Shown: positions 17,085 through 26,144, numbered from the stretch's first letter. The stretch is 64,000 nucleotides of DNA from Hwangdonia seohaensis (GCF_031932625.1 NZ_JAVSCK010000004.1:186001-250000), one strand, 5' to 3'. Translations and numbers: made by a program. The notes: a model not told the origin generated them from the letters alone.

Positions 17085-18725
17085 TTATCCGTTCATGGAA
17101 ATTAAAAACTCCTCATTGTTTCTGGTTTGTTTGAAACGCTCGTTAATAAATTCCATCGCTTCAACGGGGTTCATGTCTGCAAGGTATTTGCGCATAACCC
17201 ACATGCGTTGAATGGTGTTGTCGTCCAATAGGATATCATCACGACGCGTGCTTGACGATGTTAAATCGATTGCCGGGAAAATTCTACGGTTGGATATTTT
17301 TCTGTCCAATTGCAGTTCCATATTACCGGTACCTTTAAATTCTTCAAAGATCACCTCGTCCATTTTAGAGCCTGTTTCGGTAAGTGCCGTTGCGATAATG
17401 GTTAACGAGCCGCCGTTTTCGATATTACGGGCCGCACCAAAAAAGCGTTTTGGTTTGTGCAGTGCATTGGCATCTACACCACCACTCAGTATTTTTCCGG
17501 AGGCAGGTTGCACGGTATTGTAGGCTCTCGCCAAACGTGTAATGGAATCTAACAGGATTACCACATCGTGCCCGCATTCTACCAGTCGTTTTGCTTTTTC
17601 TAAAACGATGTTTGCAATTTTTACGTGCTCGTGCGCTTCTTTATCAAAGGTTGAAGCAATCACCTCGCCACGTACGTTGCGTTGCATATCGGTAACTTCT
17701 TCGGGGCGTTCGTCAATCAATAAAATCATTTGGTACACTTCCGGATGGTTCGCCGCAATTGCATTGGCCACGTCTTTTAACAACATGGTTTTTCCTGTTT
17801 TTGGTTGCGACACAATCATACCACGTTGCCCTTTACCAATTGGGGCAAATAAATCCATGATACGTGTTGAAATGGTGCTTTGTTTTTCGGCTATATTAAA
17901 TTTTTCCTGTGGGAATAACGGTGTTAAATGCTCGAAAGACACACGGTCTCTAACCACATTTGGATTCTGCCCATTAATTTTACTTACCTTAATTAAAGGG
18001 AAATATTTTTCGCCTTCTTTTGGCGGACGCACATGTCCTAAAACGGTATCTCCGGTTTTTAAACCGAATAAACGGATTTGCGATTGCGATACATATATAT
18101 CGTCTGGTGATGATAAATAGTTGTAATCTGATGAGCGTAAAAACCCATAGCCATCTTGCATAATATCTAAAACCCCTTCGCTTTCAATAATGGCATCAAA
18201 TTCGAAATCTGGCTCCCGATAGCGGTTTCTGCTATCCTTATTGCCTTTGTCAATATTGCCGTTTTTCTGGTTTTTATGCTGATTTTTATGTGGTTGGTTG
18301 CTGTCTTTTTTTTGGTGTGTTTTTTGTGGGTTGTCCTTTTTGCTATCGGAAGAAGGCCTGGGATTAGGCTTGTGGGCTGGTTTTCTTTCTTCTTTTTTCT
18401 CCGGTGAAGCTTCCGTTGATTTTACTTCCGGTGTTTTGCTTTTTTCTTGTGGTTTTTCTTCGCGTTTCGCAGGCTCGTTTTTAGCGGGCTTTTGCACGCG
18501 CTGTCTGGGTTTTCTTGGTTCGGGCTTTTTGTTGGTGTCGGCCTCAGTAGTTTGTTTGGGTTCTATCACGGCGGTTACTGCTTTTGGGTCGGCAGCTTGT
18601 TGGTCGAGTATTTGGTAAACTAAATCTAATTTTTTTAGAGAACGGTATTTTGGGACGTTCAATTTTTTTGCAATCTCCTGTAAATCAGTGAGTTTCTTTT
18701 CTTTTAATTGTGAAATTTCAAACAT
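17085..18725 (-). CDS. rho: Transcription termination factor Rho
   Basis: 546 residues. It carries an N-terminal helical Rho_N domain (MFEISQLKEKKLTDLQEIAK), a long Lys/Pro/Glu-rich disordered insertion (about 55-165), the RNA-binding cold-shock domain (GVLDIMQDGYGFLRSSDYNY), and the ATPase core with Walker A (PKTGKTML), Walker B (VVILLDSITRLARAYN) and Q/R-loop region (SGGVDANALHKPKRFFGAAR). The basic insertion is usual for Bacteroidota Rho. It unwinds RNA from elongation complexes. Single gene with its own terminator. Confidence 0.97.
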   Translation of the reverse strand: MFEISQLKEKKLTDLQEIAKKLNVPKYRSLKKLDLVYQILDQQAADPKAVTAVIEPKQTTEADTNKKPEPRKPRQRVQKPAKNEPAKREEKPQEKSKTPEVKSTEASPEKKEERKPAHKPNPRPSSDSKKDNPQKTHQKKDSNQPHKNQHKNQKNGNIDKGNKDSRNRYREPDFEFDAIIESEGVLDIMQDGYGFLRSSDYNYLSSPDDIYVSQSQIRLFGLKTGDTVLGHVRPPKEGEKYFPLIKVSKINGQNPNVVRDRVSFEHLTPLFPQEKFNIAEKQSTISTRIMDLFAPIGKGQRGMIVSQPKTGKTMLLKDVANAIAANHPEVYQMILLIDERPEEVTDMQRNVRGEVIASTFDKEAHEHVKIANIVLEKAKRLVECGHDVVILLDSITRLARAYNTVQPASGKILSGGVDANALHKPKRFFGAARNIENGGSLTIIATALTETGSKMDEVIFEEFKGTGNMELQLDRKISNRRIFPAIDLTSSSTRRDDILLDDNTIQRMWVMRKYLADMNPVEAMEFINERFKQTRNNEEFLISMNG

Positions 18726-18921
18726 TGATGTTTAATTGAATAAGTATGTTGAGTATAATTTTGATAATATTCTGAAAATGATTTCTTTAATTTGAAGAAT
18801 TAACAACCTGCAATAGTGGTTGTTGGGAATCATTACTGCAATTATACAACTTTATTTTATTTTTTTGGACTTATTTTAAAAAAGAAACTATTATTTTTGC
18901 GGTCTAGTTTTTCAATTACTT

Positions 18922-19332
18922 ATGTTACAACGCATACAAACCATATATCTTTTAATTGCCGCAGGCGTATCTGCGGGACTGATTTTTGTGTTTGAATTAT
19001 GGATAAAATCCGATGGTGTTAAAGTATTTGCAACCGATATTAATTATGTGTTTGCAGCCTTTTTAACATCGGCGTTTTTATCAGTTGTAGCAATATTTAG
19101 ATATAAAAACAGGAAGTCTCAATTTATGTTGGGGCGACTGAACATCATATTAAACTTTTTTTTAATAGGATTTTTTGTGTATCAATCTCTAAGCGTATCT
19201 GGAGAAACGGCGGTTTCTGAGAAAGGTATTGGGATGCTTCTTCCTATCGTTTCTATCGTGTTTTTGGCATTAGCCAATAAGGCCATTAAGAAGGATGAAG
19301 ATCTTGTAAAATCTGTAGATCGATTGCGATAA
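18922..19332 (+). CDS. DUF4293 four-helix membrane protein
   Basis: 136 residues beginning MLQRIQTIYLLIAAGVSAGL, the signature start of DUF4293, with four hydrophobic segments (about 5-25, 45-63, 75-92 and 105-122). Found across Bacteroidota, often beside rho as here; function unknown. A strong terminator follows. Confidence 0.88.
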   Translation: MLQRIQTIYLLIAAGVSAGLIFVFELWIKSDGVKVFATDINYVFAAFLTSAFLSVVAIFRYKNRKSQFMLGRLNIILNFFLIGFFVYQSLSVSGETAVSEKGIGMLLPIVSIVFLALANKAIKKDEDLVKSVDRLR

Positions 19333-19362
19333 AAACCTAATATCTTAGTAGTATTAGTGCGT

Positions 19363-19393
19363 AAGCCCAAGGTGAAGACCTTGGGCTTTTTTT
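19363..19393 (+). terminator. Intrinsic terminator of the DUF4293 gene
   Basis: Perfect 11-bp stem AAGCCCAAGGT/ACCTTGGGCTT with loop GAAG and a T-run. Confidence 0.9.
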
Positions 19394-19535
19394 ATAGCCT
19401 CCCTTAATCCCTCCAAAGGAGGGAAATACTCAACTTTATATATAATATATTGTGTAAATTTTGCCATGACAGAAAGTGGCGGCTTCCCCTTTGGTAAGGA
19501 TTTGGGAAAGGAGATTTTTTATCCGGTTTCAGCAT

Positions 19536-19567
19536 AAAAAAAGCCTAGATTAATATCTAAGCTTTTT
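19536..19567 (-). terminator. Terminator of the FKBP-type isomerase gene
   Basis: AAAAAGCCTAGA/TCTAAGCTTTTT stem with a one-base bulge; the minus strand carries a U7 run after the stem. Confidence 0.75.
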
Positions 19568-19590
19568 GGTTTTTTACTAAAAACGAATGG

Positions 19591-20019
19591 TTATTTTATT
19601 TCGATAAGTTCCAGATCGAATGTTAAATCTTGCCCTGCCAACGGGTGATTGGCATCAACAATAATATAATCGTCATTAACTTCGGCAACACGAAACTGCA
19701 CTTCAGATCCATCGGGATTTTTTGAAGCTAGCCCCATACCAACTTCCGGCGTAATTTCCTGTGGTAATTGGTCTTTCTGCACTTTATGGAACATGTCTTC
19801 CCTCACATCGCCATAGGCTTCTGCTGCAGGAATATTGATGGTTTTTTTCTCGTTTAATTCCATAGAAACAATACCTTTTTCAAAACCAGGAATTAGCATC
19901 CCTTGCCCTAAAGTAATTTCTAAAGGCTCTCTTTCCAGCGAACTGTCAAAAATTTGACCATTATTTAATTTTCCTGTGTAATGTACTTTTACAGTATCAT
20001 TTTCTTTTACTTGACTCAT
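19591..20019 (-). CDS. FKBP-type peptidyl-prolyl isomerase (SlyD-like)
   Basis: 142 residues from the ATG at 20019 (MSQVKENDTVKVHYTGKL); ten upstream codons in frame are not family-like. FKBP signatures are VKVHYTGKLNNGQIFDSS and PLEITLGQGMLIPGFEKGI. The insert-in-flap region (about 70-120) marks the SlyD subclass, but the His-rich metal-binding tail of Escherichia coli SlyD is absent. It is predicted to be a cytosolic prolyl isomerase/chaperone. Confidence 0.93.
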   Translation of the reverse strand: MSQVKENDTVKVHYTGKLNNGQIFDSSLEREPLEITLGQGMLIPGFEKGIVSMELNEKKTINIPAAEAYGDVREDMFHKVQKDQLPQEITPEVGMGLASKNPDGSEVQFRVAEVNDDYIIVDANHPLAGQDLTFDLELIEIK

Positions 20020-20171
20020 AATTTGTTTACTTTTTTTCAATTGCTGCAAAACTACAATTTATGAATCGTCTGCCAATTTATTAGGCAATAAATGCTGGGG
20101 TTTGTGAAAAAATTAACATAAACACTCTTGTACATAGACTATAAAACGAGAAGTTTTTTATGTTAGTGTTT

Positions 20172-20663
20172 TTACGACGGAAATTCTACAACCTCCAAGT
20201 TATCTATTTTTTTTCCATCGATGGTAAAACGCAACATGGTACGTTTTTTATGAAACCCATGCTTGCCAACCGCCCCCGGATTCATGTGCAGTAAATTCAG
20301 TTTTTTATCGGGCATAACTTTTAATATGTGCGAATGCCCGCAGATGAACAGTTGTGGCGGATTCAATCTTATTTCATCGCGAACCCTAACGTTATACGCT
20401 TTTGGGTAACCGCCAATATGGGTTATCCAAACATCAACACCTTCGCACATAAACCGGTTGTGTTCGGGGAATTCCGTTCTAATTTTTGTATTATCAATAT
20501 TGCCGTAAACCGCCCGTAAAGGTTTTAGTTTTTTTATGGCATCGGTAACTTTTAAATCCCCAATATCGCCGGCATGCCAAACCTCGTCAGCTTGTTTTAC
20601 GTATTTTAAAATGGTGTCGTCCATATAACTGTGGGTATCGGAAAGAAGCAATATTTTGGTCAT
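20172..20663 (-). CDS. YfcE/MJ0936-type metallophosphoesterase
   Basis: 163 residues with the full set of metallophosphoesterase motifs: LLSDTHSYMDD (DxH), VWHAGDIGDL (GDxxD-type), AVYGNIDN (GNxD in place of GNHE), WITHIGGY and ICGHSHILKV (GHxH). This short class hydrolyses phosphodiesters and phosphonucleotides with two metals; the physiological substrate is uncertain. Single gene. Confidence 0.92.
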   Translation of the reverse strand: MTKILLLSDTHSYMDDTILKYVKQADEVWHAGDIGDLKVTDAIKKLKPLRAVYGNIDNTKIRTEFPEHNRFMCEGVDVWITHIGGYPKAYNVRVRDEIRLNPPQLFICGHSHILKVMPDKKLNLLHMNPGAVGKHGFHKKRTMLRFTIDGKKIDNLEVVEFPS

Positions 20664-20848
20664 TGATAAAAATCGTGTTACAGCTGTAAAGTTATAACTA
20701 TTTGTTTTATTTGATGAAGGTTCTTTATTGACTTTATCAGAAAAAAACTCTAAATTCGTTTATTGTCGGCTATAAATAATTTTATTGCAATTTATTCCGT
20801 AAGAGACATCGTGTGCCATTTGAAAGCATCAAACTAAATGAAGACAGA

Positions 20849-21610
20849 ATGTTTAGACATCAAGGGAGAAGCAGGACTTTAATACACAATCTGAGAATTG
20901 CCACTTTTCTGGCCTTTGTTGCGGGCATTGTAAATGTTACAGGTTTTTTGTTTTTCAAACAGTTAACAACACACGTTACGGGGCATTTTTCACAGTTTAT
21001 AAATGATGTTGCAGATTTAGAATTTTGGAGAGGCACCGTATATTTTCTTTACATTTTTTCGTTTCTCTTTGGGTCATTTTCATCCAGTTTTCTCATTATA
21101 AAATTCAGAAAAAATAAAAAGCTAAACGTTTTTCTTCTTCCAACATTAATTGAATGTTTAATTTTAACATCCATCGGGCTTTTAAGTAATGTTATTGAAA
21201 TGGAATCTTCAGATTTAGTCGTGTGCCTGCTGCTGTTTGCCATGGGGCTTCAAAACTCATTTGTTACTAAAATTTCAAATGCCGTAGTAAGGACCACACA
21301 TCTTACGGGTCTTTTTACCGATTTAGGGATTGAGATTTCGCAAATGTTTTTTCCGAATTTATATCCGCACCGAGAAAAACTAAAAGCCAATATTAAACTA
21401 AGGATTTATATTATTTCATTCTTTTTTGCCGGCGGATTGGTTGGTGGGTTTTTTTATTCCGAACTTGATTGGAAATTAAACACATTGCTCTTTGGCGCAT
21501 TGATTTTGCTGATGAGTTTATTTTATAACAATATAAGGTATCGATTAATAAAAGCTAAAAGAAGACTTAACCAAAAACAACGGTATAAAACCAAGAACAA
21601 GTTGGTTTAA
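20849..21610 (+). CDS. YoaK-like DUF1275 membrane protein
   Basis: 253 residues from the ATG at 20849 (MFRHQGRSRTLIHNL); a GTG at 20813 is possible. Six or seven hydrophobic segments are seen. Family-specific sequences are FVAGIVNVTGFLFFKQ, LTTHVTGHFSQFINDV and GLQNSFVTKISNAVVRTTHLTG. DUF1275 proteins are widespread inner-membrane proteins of unknown transport role. The C-terminus is very basic (RRLNQKQRYKTKNK). Confidence 0.88.
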   Translation: MFRHQGRSRTLIHNLRIATFLAFVAGIVNVTGFLFFKQLTTHVTGHFSQFINDVADLEFWRGTVYFLYIFSFLFGSFSSSFLIIKFRKNKKLNVFLLPTLIECLILTSIGLLSNVIEMESSDLVVCLLLFAMGLQNSFVTKISNAVVRTTHLTGLFTDLGIEISQMFFPNLYPHREKLKANIKLRIYIISFFFAGGLVGGFFYSELDWKLNTLLFGALILLMSLFYNNIRYRLIKAKRRLNQKQRYKTKNKLV

Positions 21611-21758
21611 TGAGCGGGGGAATTTTTGTTGATTTTGTCAGAGAAAACAGTTTATTCCGGTTAACGATTGAAACAAAACATTTTAACTCACCTTGTTTTG
21701 GTATAAAAAAAAGATAGCGTTAAACCCATTGGCCGCCCAAAAATAATTTATAAAAAAA

Positions 21759-21787
21759 TGTATCTTTTATGATGTTTATTAGTCTAC
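21759..21787 (+). promoter_or_regulatory. Possible ECF-type promoter ahead of the Cys-rich peptide
   Basis: TGTATC at 21759-21764 and GTCTAC at 21782-21787 with a 17-nt spacer resemble ECF sigma-factor promoters (TGTAAC...CGTCTA). The peptide ATG lies 27 bp downstream. If correct, the adjacent SigZ-type factor could control this transcript. This is pattern-based only. Confidence 0.3.
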
Positions 21788-21813
21788 GTAATGAACCATA
21801 AAATGTGAAAATT

Positions 21814-21927
21814 ATGAATAATTGTAAATGCACAACCTGCGATTGTACAAAATGCAATTGCGGAAATTGCTTGGAAAACAACTGCCCGTGTACGAAATGC
21901 GAATGCGATAAATGCACCTGTTGCTAA
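21814..21927 (+). CDS. Metallothionein-like cysteine-rich peptide, 37 residues
   Basis: A very short reading frame (ATG 21814, TAA 21925) encodes 37 residues, 14 of them Cys, arranged as repeated CxC and CxxC motifs. It starts MNNCKCTTCDCTKCNCGNC, has a short hinge (LENN), then CPCTKCECDKCTCC. The rest is mostly Lys, Asp, Asn, Glu and Thr with no aromatic residue. This is the composition of a metallothionein binding Zn, Cd or Cu(I) in thiolate clusters. It ends just before a strong hairpin and a SigZ-type sigma factor gene. Homology to a named metallothionein family was not established; metal binding is inferred from composition. Confidence 0.75.
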   Translation: MNNCKCTTCDCTKCNCGNCLENNCPCTKCECDKCTCC

Positions 21928-21931
21928 ATTT

Positions 21932-21963
21932 AATAAAGGTTGGTTTTTAAACCAGCCTTTATT
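21932..21963 (+). terminator. Hairpin between the Cys-rich peptide and the sigma factor
   Basis: AATAAAGGTTGGTTT and AAACCAGCCTTTATT form a 15-bp stem (one wobble) followed by ATTTTTG. It starts 4 bp after the peptide stop and ends 12 bp before the sigma-factor ATG, so it may be a terminator or a partial (attenuating) terminator controlling read-through. Confidence 0.75.
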
Positions 21964-21974
21964 TATTTTTGAAT

Positions 21975-22499
21975 ATGGAAACTCAAAATATATGGAATAA
22001 TTTCAGTGATGAGCTCTATTTTTTCATTCTTAAAAAAGTGAAAAATAAAGAGGTTACAAACGATGTTTTCCAAAATACATTCTTGAAAATTCACACTAAT
22101 TTACCCAAGTTGAAAAAGGAGGAAAAAGTAAAGGCTTGGGTTTTTCAGATTGCTCGTAACGAAATATATAATCACTTTAATAAAGAATCCAGTGACGCGA
22201 CTAAATTGGACGCTATTAAGGATATTGATTTGCAACAATACGAACAGATTTGCTGCTTTGACAATTTTATAAATGATTTGCCCGAAATTTACAAACAAGT
22301 GATTGAATTGATTTATTTACAGGGCAAAAAACAAAAAGATGTTGCCCAAGCATTGGATATAAGCCTTGAAAACGTAAAAGCGCGCGTTAAAAGAGCGAAA
22401 GGTATTTTAAAGAATAAATTTAACCAATGTTGCAAATTCGAACTCGATAAAAACGGTAAGTTAATTGGAGAATCTAATTGCGCTATTTGCAAAGTGTAA
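21975..22499 (+). CDS. SigZ-type ECF RNA polymerase sigma factor
   Basis: 174 residues from the ATG at 21975. Sigma region 2 covers about 5-70 (NKEVTNDVFQNTFLKIHTNL, VKAWVFQIARNEIYNHF) and region 4 about 95-150 (YKQVIELIYLQGKKQKDVA, ISLENVKARVKRAKGILK). The Cys-containing C-terminal tail (NQCCKFELDKNGKLIGESN, then CAICK) resembles SigZ-group factors, which bear a cysteine-rich end in place of a partner anti-sigma. No anti-sigma gene is adjacent. The clustered cysteines could sense metal or redox state, which fits the metallothionein-like gene upstream; that link is inference. Confidence 0.85.
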   Translation: METQNIWNNFSDELYFFILKKVKNKEVTNDVFQNTFLKIHTNLPKLKKEEKVKAWVFQIARNEIYNHFNKESSDATKLDAIKDIDLQQYEQICCFDNFINDLPEIYKQVIELIYLQGKKQKDVAQALDISLENVKARVKRAKGILKNKFNQCCKFELDKNGKLIGESNCAICKV

Positions 22500-22784
22500 T
22501 TGGTAAACACGAAGTTTTCTCTAAAAGCACAAAGTGTGTAAACAAGCGCGTTAGGGATAGAACGGTTCGACTGCGCTCACCGCAGGCTAACTGTTTGAGC
22601 TCGCCGACGTTAGGAGGAAGCGAGTAGTGAAAGCCCGACGCACTTTTGCCATTAAAAGCAAAAGTGGGTAACGCCCAACTTCTCGATACAATTTCGATAA
22701 AAATCGAAATCACTCGAAGTAACAACTAGATATCTTTTAATATTTAATTAAGACAACTGTTTTCGGTGGAATAACAAATCTGTC
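22500..22784. repeat. Intergenic region with long GCGTTAG repeat
   Basis: The longest copy of the dispersed repeat runs from about 22548 (GCGTTAGGGAT) to GGGTAACGCCCAAC at 22679, with a tail to ~22725. An internal hairpin CACTTTTGC...GCAAAAGTG replaces the GACCCC/GGGGT stem of other copies. It shares GAGCTCGCCGACG, AGCGAGTAGTGAAAGC and the tail with the copy at 16877. Confidence 0.65.
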
Positions 22785-22792
22785 TATCTTTG
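22785..22792 (+). promoter_or_regulatory. Candidate -7 element of truA
   Basis: TATCTTTG matches TAnnTTTG and lies 25 bp before the TTG start of truA. A canonical -33 TTG is not obvious. Confidence 0.4.
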
Positions 22793-22817
22793 TTATTTCA
22801 AAAAAACGATAGATAAA

Positions 22818-23561
22818 TTGCGGTATTTTATTGAACTTTCTTATAACGGCAGTGCTTATCATGGTTGGCAATACCAGCCTAAAGCCATATCGGTACAAGA
22901 AGTTTTGGAGCGCGCTTTATCCACCTTGTTGAAAACTCCCGTTTTTGTTATGGGCGCGGGACGAACCGATACAGGCGTACATGCCTCACAATTGTTTGCG
23001 CATTTTGATTTTAATGAAGTGCTGCTTGATGGTAACTTCATTTTTAAACTCAATTCGTTTTTGCCAAAAGACATTGCCGTCCATAACATTTTTAGGGTGA
23101 AAGACGATGCCCACGCGCGTTTTAATGCCCTAAGCAGAACTTATTTATACAGAATAACTTTGGAAAAAAACGTTTTTACTTTTAACGATACGTTTTATGT
23201 GAAGCAGGATTTGGATATTGAAAAAATGAATGAAGCTTCGAAAATTTTATTGGATTATAAAGATTTTCAATGCTTTTCGAAAAGTAATACCGATGTAAAA
23301 ACGTATTATTGTAATATTATGAAAGCGGCTTGGGTTACGGAAAATAACGAGCTTCGTTTTACGATACAAGCCGATAGGTTTTTGCGTAACATGGTGCGCG
23401 CCATTGTTGGCACGATGGTTAACATTGGTTTGGGCAAAACAACTATTGATGATTTGCATGCTATCATAAAATCTAAAAATAGGAGTGAAGCTGGTTTTTC
23501 GGTACCTGCACATGCTTTATATTTAACAAAAATTGAATATCCGGACGATATAAAATTGTAA
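22818..23561 (+). CDS. truA: tRNA pseudouridine(38-40) synthase
   Basis: 247 residues starting at TTG (RYFIELSYNGSAYHGWQ). The catalytic Asp is in GAGRTDTGVHA; LSRTYLYRI, RFLRNMVRAIVGTMVNIG and GFSVPAHALYLTKIEY are family motifs. It isomerises uridines 38-40 in the anticodon arm. The stop codon directly abuts the ATG of the ABC transporter, so the two are translationally coupled. Confidence 0.96.
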   Translation: MRYFIELSYNGSAYHGWQYQPKAISVQEVLERALSTLLKTPVFVMGAGRTDTGVHASQLFAHFDFNEVLLDGNFIFKLNSFLPKDIAVHNIFRVKDDAHARFNALSRTYLYRITLEKNVFTFNDTFYVKQDLDIEKMNEASKILLDYKDFQCFSKSNTDVKTYYCNIMKAAWVTENNELRFTIQADRFLRNMVRAIVGTMVNIGLGKTTIDDLHAIIKSKNRSEAGFSVPAHALYLTKIEYPDDIKL

Positions 23562-25328
23562 ATGACTAAAAAGAAAGAACATATTTTCGACGTAAAATTA
23601 TTCAAGCGTCTTTTTCAATATATAAAACCTTATAAAGTGGTGTTTTTTGGGTTGTTATTGATGGTGATATTGCTGGCCATTTTAGGAGCTGCAACGCCTA
23701 AATTAACACAGTTCGCCATCGATGATAGTATTGCAGGTGCAAACCCGGATAAATTTCTGTTTTACATAGCTATTATGCTTGGGGTTTTAATTTTGCAAAC
23801 GGTATTTCAACTGTCTTTTATTTATTATGCGGCGTGGTTGGGGCAAAATTTGGTGATGGACGTTCGTGTAAAACTCTTTAACCATTTACTTCGTTTTAAA
23901 ATGAAGTATTTCGATAATTCTTCGGTGGGTGTTTTAATCACAAGAGCGGTAACAGATATGGAGCGTATTGCCGATATTTTCGGGCAGGGTTTGTTTATGA
24001 TTTTTAGGGATTTACTTACCATGTTTGTTGTTTTCGGATTTATGGTTTACACGAATGTAAAATTAAGTTTAATCGTGTTTATCATGCTGCCCCTGCTGTT
24101 ATACGCCACCCGTATTTTTCAGAAATACATGAAAAAAGCCTTTGAGGAAGTGAGAAATGAAGTCTCAAATTTAAATTCCTTTGTACAAGAGCGCTTAACG
24201 GGCATGAAAATCTTGCAATTGTTTACCCGCGAAACCACAGAGTATAAAAGATTTAAAGCCATAAACGAACGCCATAAAAAAGGCTGGTTAAAAACCGTTT
24301 GGTACAACTCCATATTTTTTCCTTTAGCAGATTTATCAAGTTCTATCACCATTGGTTTGGTAGCCTGGTACGGCGGATTGAATGTGGTTTTGGAAGGCAG
24401 CGTAACCAAAGGAACCTTAATCGCATTTATCATGTTTATCCCCATGTTGTTTAGACCGCTTAGGCAAATCGCCGATAAGTTTAATACGTTGCAAATGGGT
24501 ATGGTAGCCGCAAACCGCGTGTTTAAAGTGCTTGATACCACCTCGCAAATTGACGATACCGGAACGCATATAGCTGAAAATTTTAACGGTGATATTGCGT
24601 TTAAAAATGTGTATTTCAATTATGTTGAAGACGAAACCGTTTTAAAAGGGGTTTCCTTTAATGTAAAAGCCGGAGAAACGGTGGCCATAGTGGGTGCCAC
24701 TGGCGCAGGAAAATCGACCATTATTAATTTATTAAATCGGTTTTATGAGATTAAGGATGGTGTCATTTCGGTTGATGGGATTGACATAAAGGAAGTGACT
24801 TTAGAATCTTTGCGAACCCAAATCGCGGTTGTTTTACAAGATGTGTTTTTATTTGCCGATACAATTTTAAATAACATTACACTTAACCATCCCGAAATTA
24901 CCGAAGCCTATGTGGAACAAGCTGCAAAGGATATTGGCATCCACGAATTTATAATGAGCTTGCCAAAAGGTTATCATTATAATGTAAAGGAACGAGGTGT
25001 GATGCTGTCTTCGGGTCAGCGCCAACTCATTTCGTTTTTGCGCGCCTACGTAACCAATCCGAGTATTTTGGTGTTGGATGAAGCGACATCGTCGGTCGAT
25101 TCGTATTCAGAGCAACTCATTCAAAATGCAACCGATAAAATTACCAAAGGGCGTACCTCCATTGTTATTGCACACCGATTGGCAACCATAAAAAAAGCCG
25201 ATAAAATTTTAGTGATGGATGCTGGCGAAATTGTTGAACAAGGGACGCACGACGAACTTCTCAAAAAAGAAAACGGGTATTACAGAAATCTTTACGAAGT
25301 ACAATTTTTAAAAGAGGAAGTGGCTTAA
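23562..25328 (+). CDS. MsbA-like ABC exporter, fused permease and ATPase
   Basis: 588 residues. Six transmembrane helices occupy about 20-310, followed by an ATPase domain with Walker A (GATGAGKST), Q-loop (AVVLQDVFLF), signature LSSGQRQLISFLRA, Walker B (ILVLDEATS) and the H-loop (IVIAHRLAT). The signature reads LSSGQ, not LSGGQ. A half-size homodimeric exporter of lipid or drug type is expected; the substrate is unknown. The last 21 bp overlap the convergent DUF3667 gene. Confidence 0.93.
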   Translation: MTKKKEHIFDVKLFKRLFQYIKPYKVVFFGLLLMVILLAILGAATPKLTQFAIDDSIAGANPDKFLFYIAIMLGVLILQTVFQLSFIYYAAWLGQNLVMDVRVKLFNHLLRFKMKYFDNSSVGVLITRAVTDMERIADIFGQGLFMIFRDLLTMFVVFGFMVYTNVKLSLIVFIMLPLLLYATRIFQKYMKKAFEEVRNEVSNLNSFVQERLTGMKILQLFTRETTEYKRFKAINERHKKGWLKTVWYNSIFFPLADLSSSITIGLVAWYGGLNVVLEGSVTKGTLIAFIMFIPMLFRPLRQIADKFNTLQMGMVAANRVFKVLDTTSQIDDTGTHIAENFNGDIAFKNVYFNYVEDETVLKGVSFNVKAGETVAIVGATGAGKSTIINLLNRFYEIKDGVISVDGIDIKEVTLESLRTQIAVVLQDVFLFADTILNNITLNHPEITEAYVEQAAKDIGIHEFIMSLPKGYHYNVKERGVMLSSGQRQLISFLRAYVTNPSILVLDEATSSVDSYSEQLIQNATDKITKGRTSIVIAHRLATIKKADKILVMDAGEIVEQGTHDELLKKENGYYRNLYEVQFLKEEVA

Positions 25329-26144
25329 TTGGGGCATTAGTTTTGCTGTTTCTGCAGCAGCTTTTTTGGCCTCAATCATCTCATCAAACATTCCCGATTT
25401 TAAAGCGAATACTACACCTGCTACCATAATTATGAACATTAGCAAGCCTAAAATTCCAATAAAAATTAAGGTTCTTATTAATGTTTGTGTGTTGTTTAAA
25501 CCATAAACCCGTTTTAAGCAATATGTGAAATATATGATTTGTAAAGGCATAATAAAGAAACCGATTGTAGCAAATGACATTATGTTTAAAGGAATAATAA
25601 TGATGGATAGTACAGCTATACAAATAGATATTTGGGCCTGCGCATATAAGAATACAACCAATAATTCGGTATAATTTAAGGTGTTGATTTTAAAAAAAAC
25701 GATTCTGGCCAGTAAGGCATAAAAAGGTATATATAGCATCATAACCAGCGATTGGTAATCGGTGGTAAATTTGAAAATTGAATCAAATACCTCTTGTTGT
25801 TTCTGACCTAATTCTGTAGATGTATCGTAAAGGGTTACATCGGTTTGAAACTTTTGAATCACATAAATTTGTAAACCGGCAAGTGTAATGGCCAATGCAA
25901 AGTAGCTAATAACATTAACGTATTTTTTACGCGTACCATTAATGTAACCACCAATAACATCATCGGGTTTTGAAAAAAGCGATAAAAACGTTCTCAAAAG
26001 TTTATTGTCGTAATTAAAAAATGTTTCGCTAATGTGTTCAAATAAATTTTTAATTGTAAGTCTGTTTCTAATCACTTTGCCACCGCAAACGTAGCAATAG
26101 TCACTTTCTGAGGATAATATTGTATTGCAGTTTTTACAATTCAC
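25308..26144 (-). CDS. DUF3667 zinc-ribbon membrane protein
   Basis: 278 residues starting at a GTG that abuts the cdaA stop codon. An N-terminal zinc ribbon (CKNCNTIL and CYVCGGK, two CxxC pairs) is followed by FEHISETFFNYDNKLLRTFL, typical of DUF3667. Five or so membrane segments lie between about 85 and 260. The role is unknown; tight coupling to the c-di-AMP cyclase gene suggests co-expression. Its 3' end overlaps the ABC exporter on the other strand. Confidence 0.85.
   Translation of the reverse strand: MNCKNCNTILSSESDYCYVCGGKVIRNRLTIKNLFEHISETFFNYDNKLLRTFLSLFSKPDDVIGGYINGTRKKYVNVISYFALAITLAGLQIYVIQKFQTDVTLYDTSTELGQKQQEVFDSIFKFTTDYQSLVMMLYIPFYALLARIVFFKINTLNYTELLVVFLYAQAQISICIAVLSIIIIPLNIMSFATIGFFIMPLQIIYFTYCLKRVYGLNNTQTLIRTLIFIGILGLLMFIIMVAGVVFALKSGMFDEMIEAKKAAAETAKLMPQLSHFLF

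Noticed and set aside
17542..18120. 192-codon plus-strand frame opposite rho
   Set aside because: Entirely antisense to the Rho ATPase domain with no recognisable protein features.
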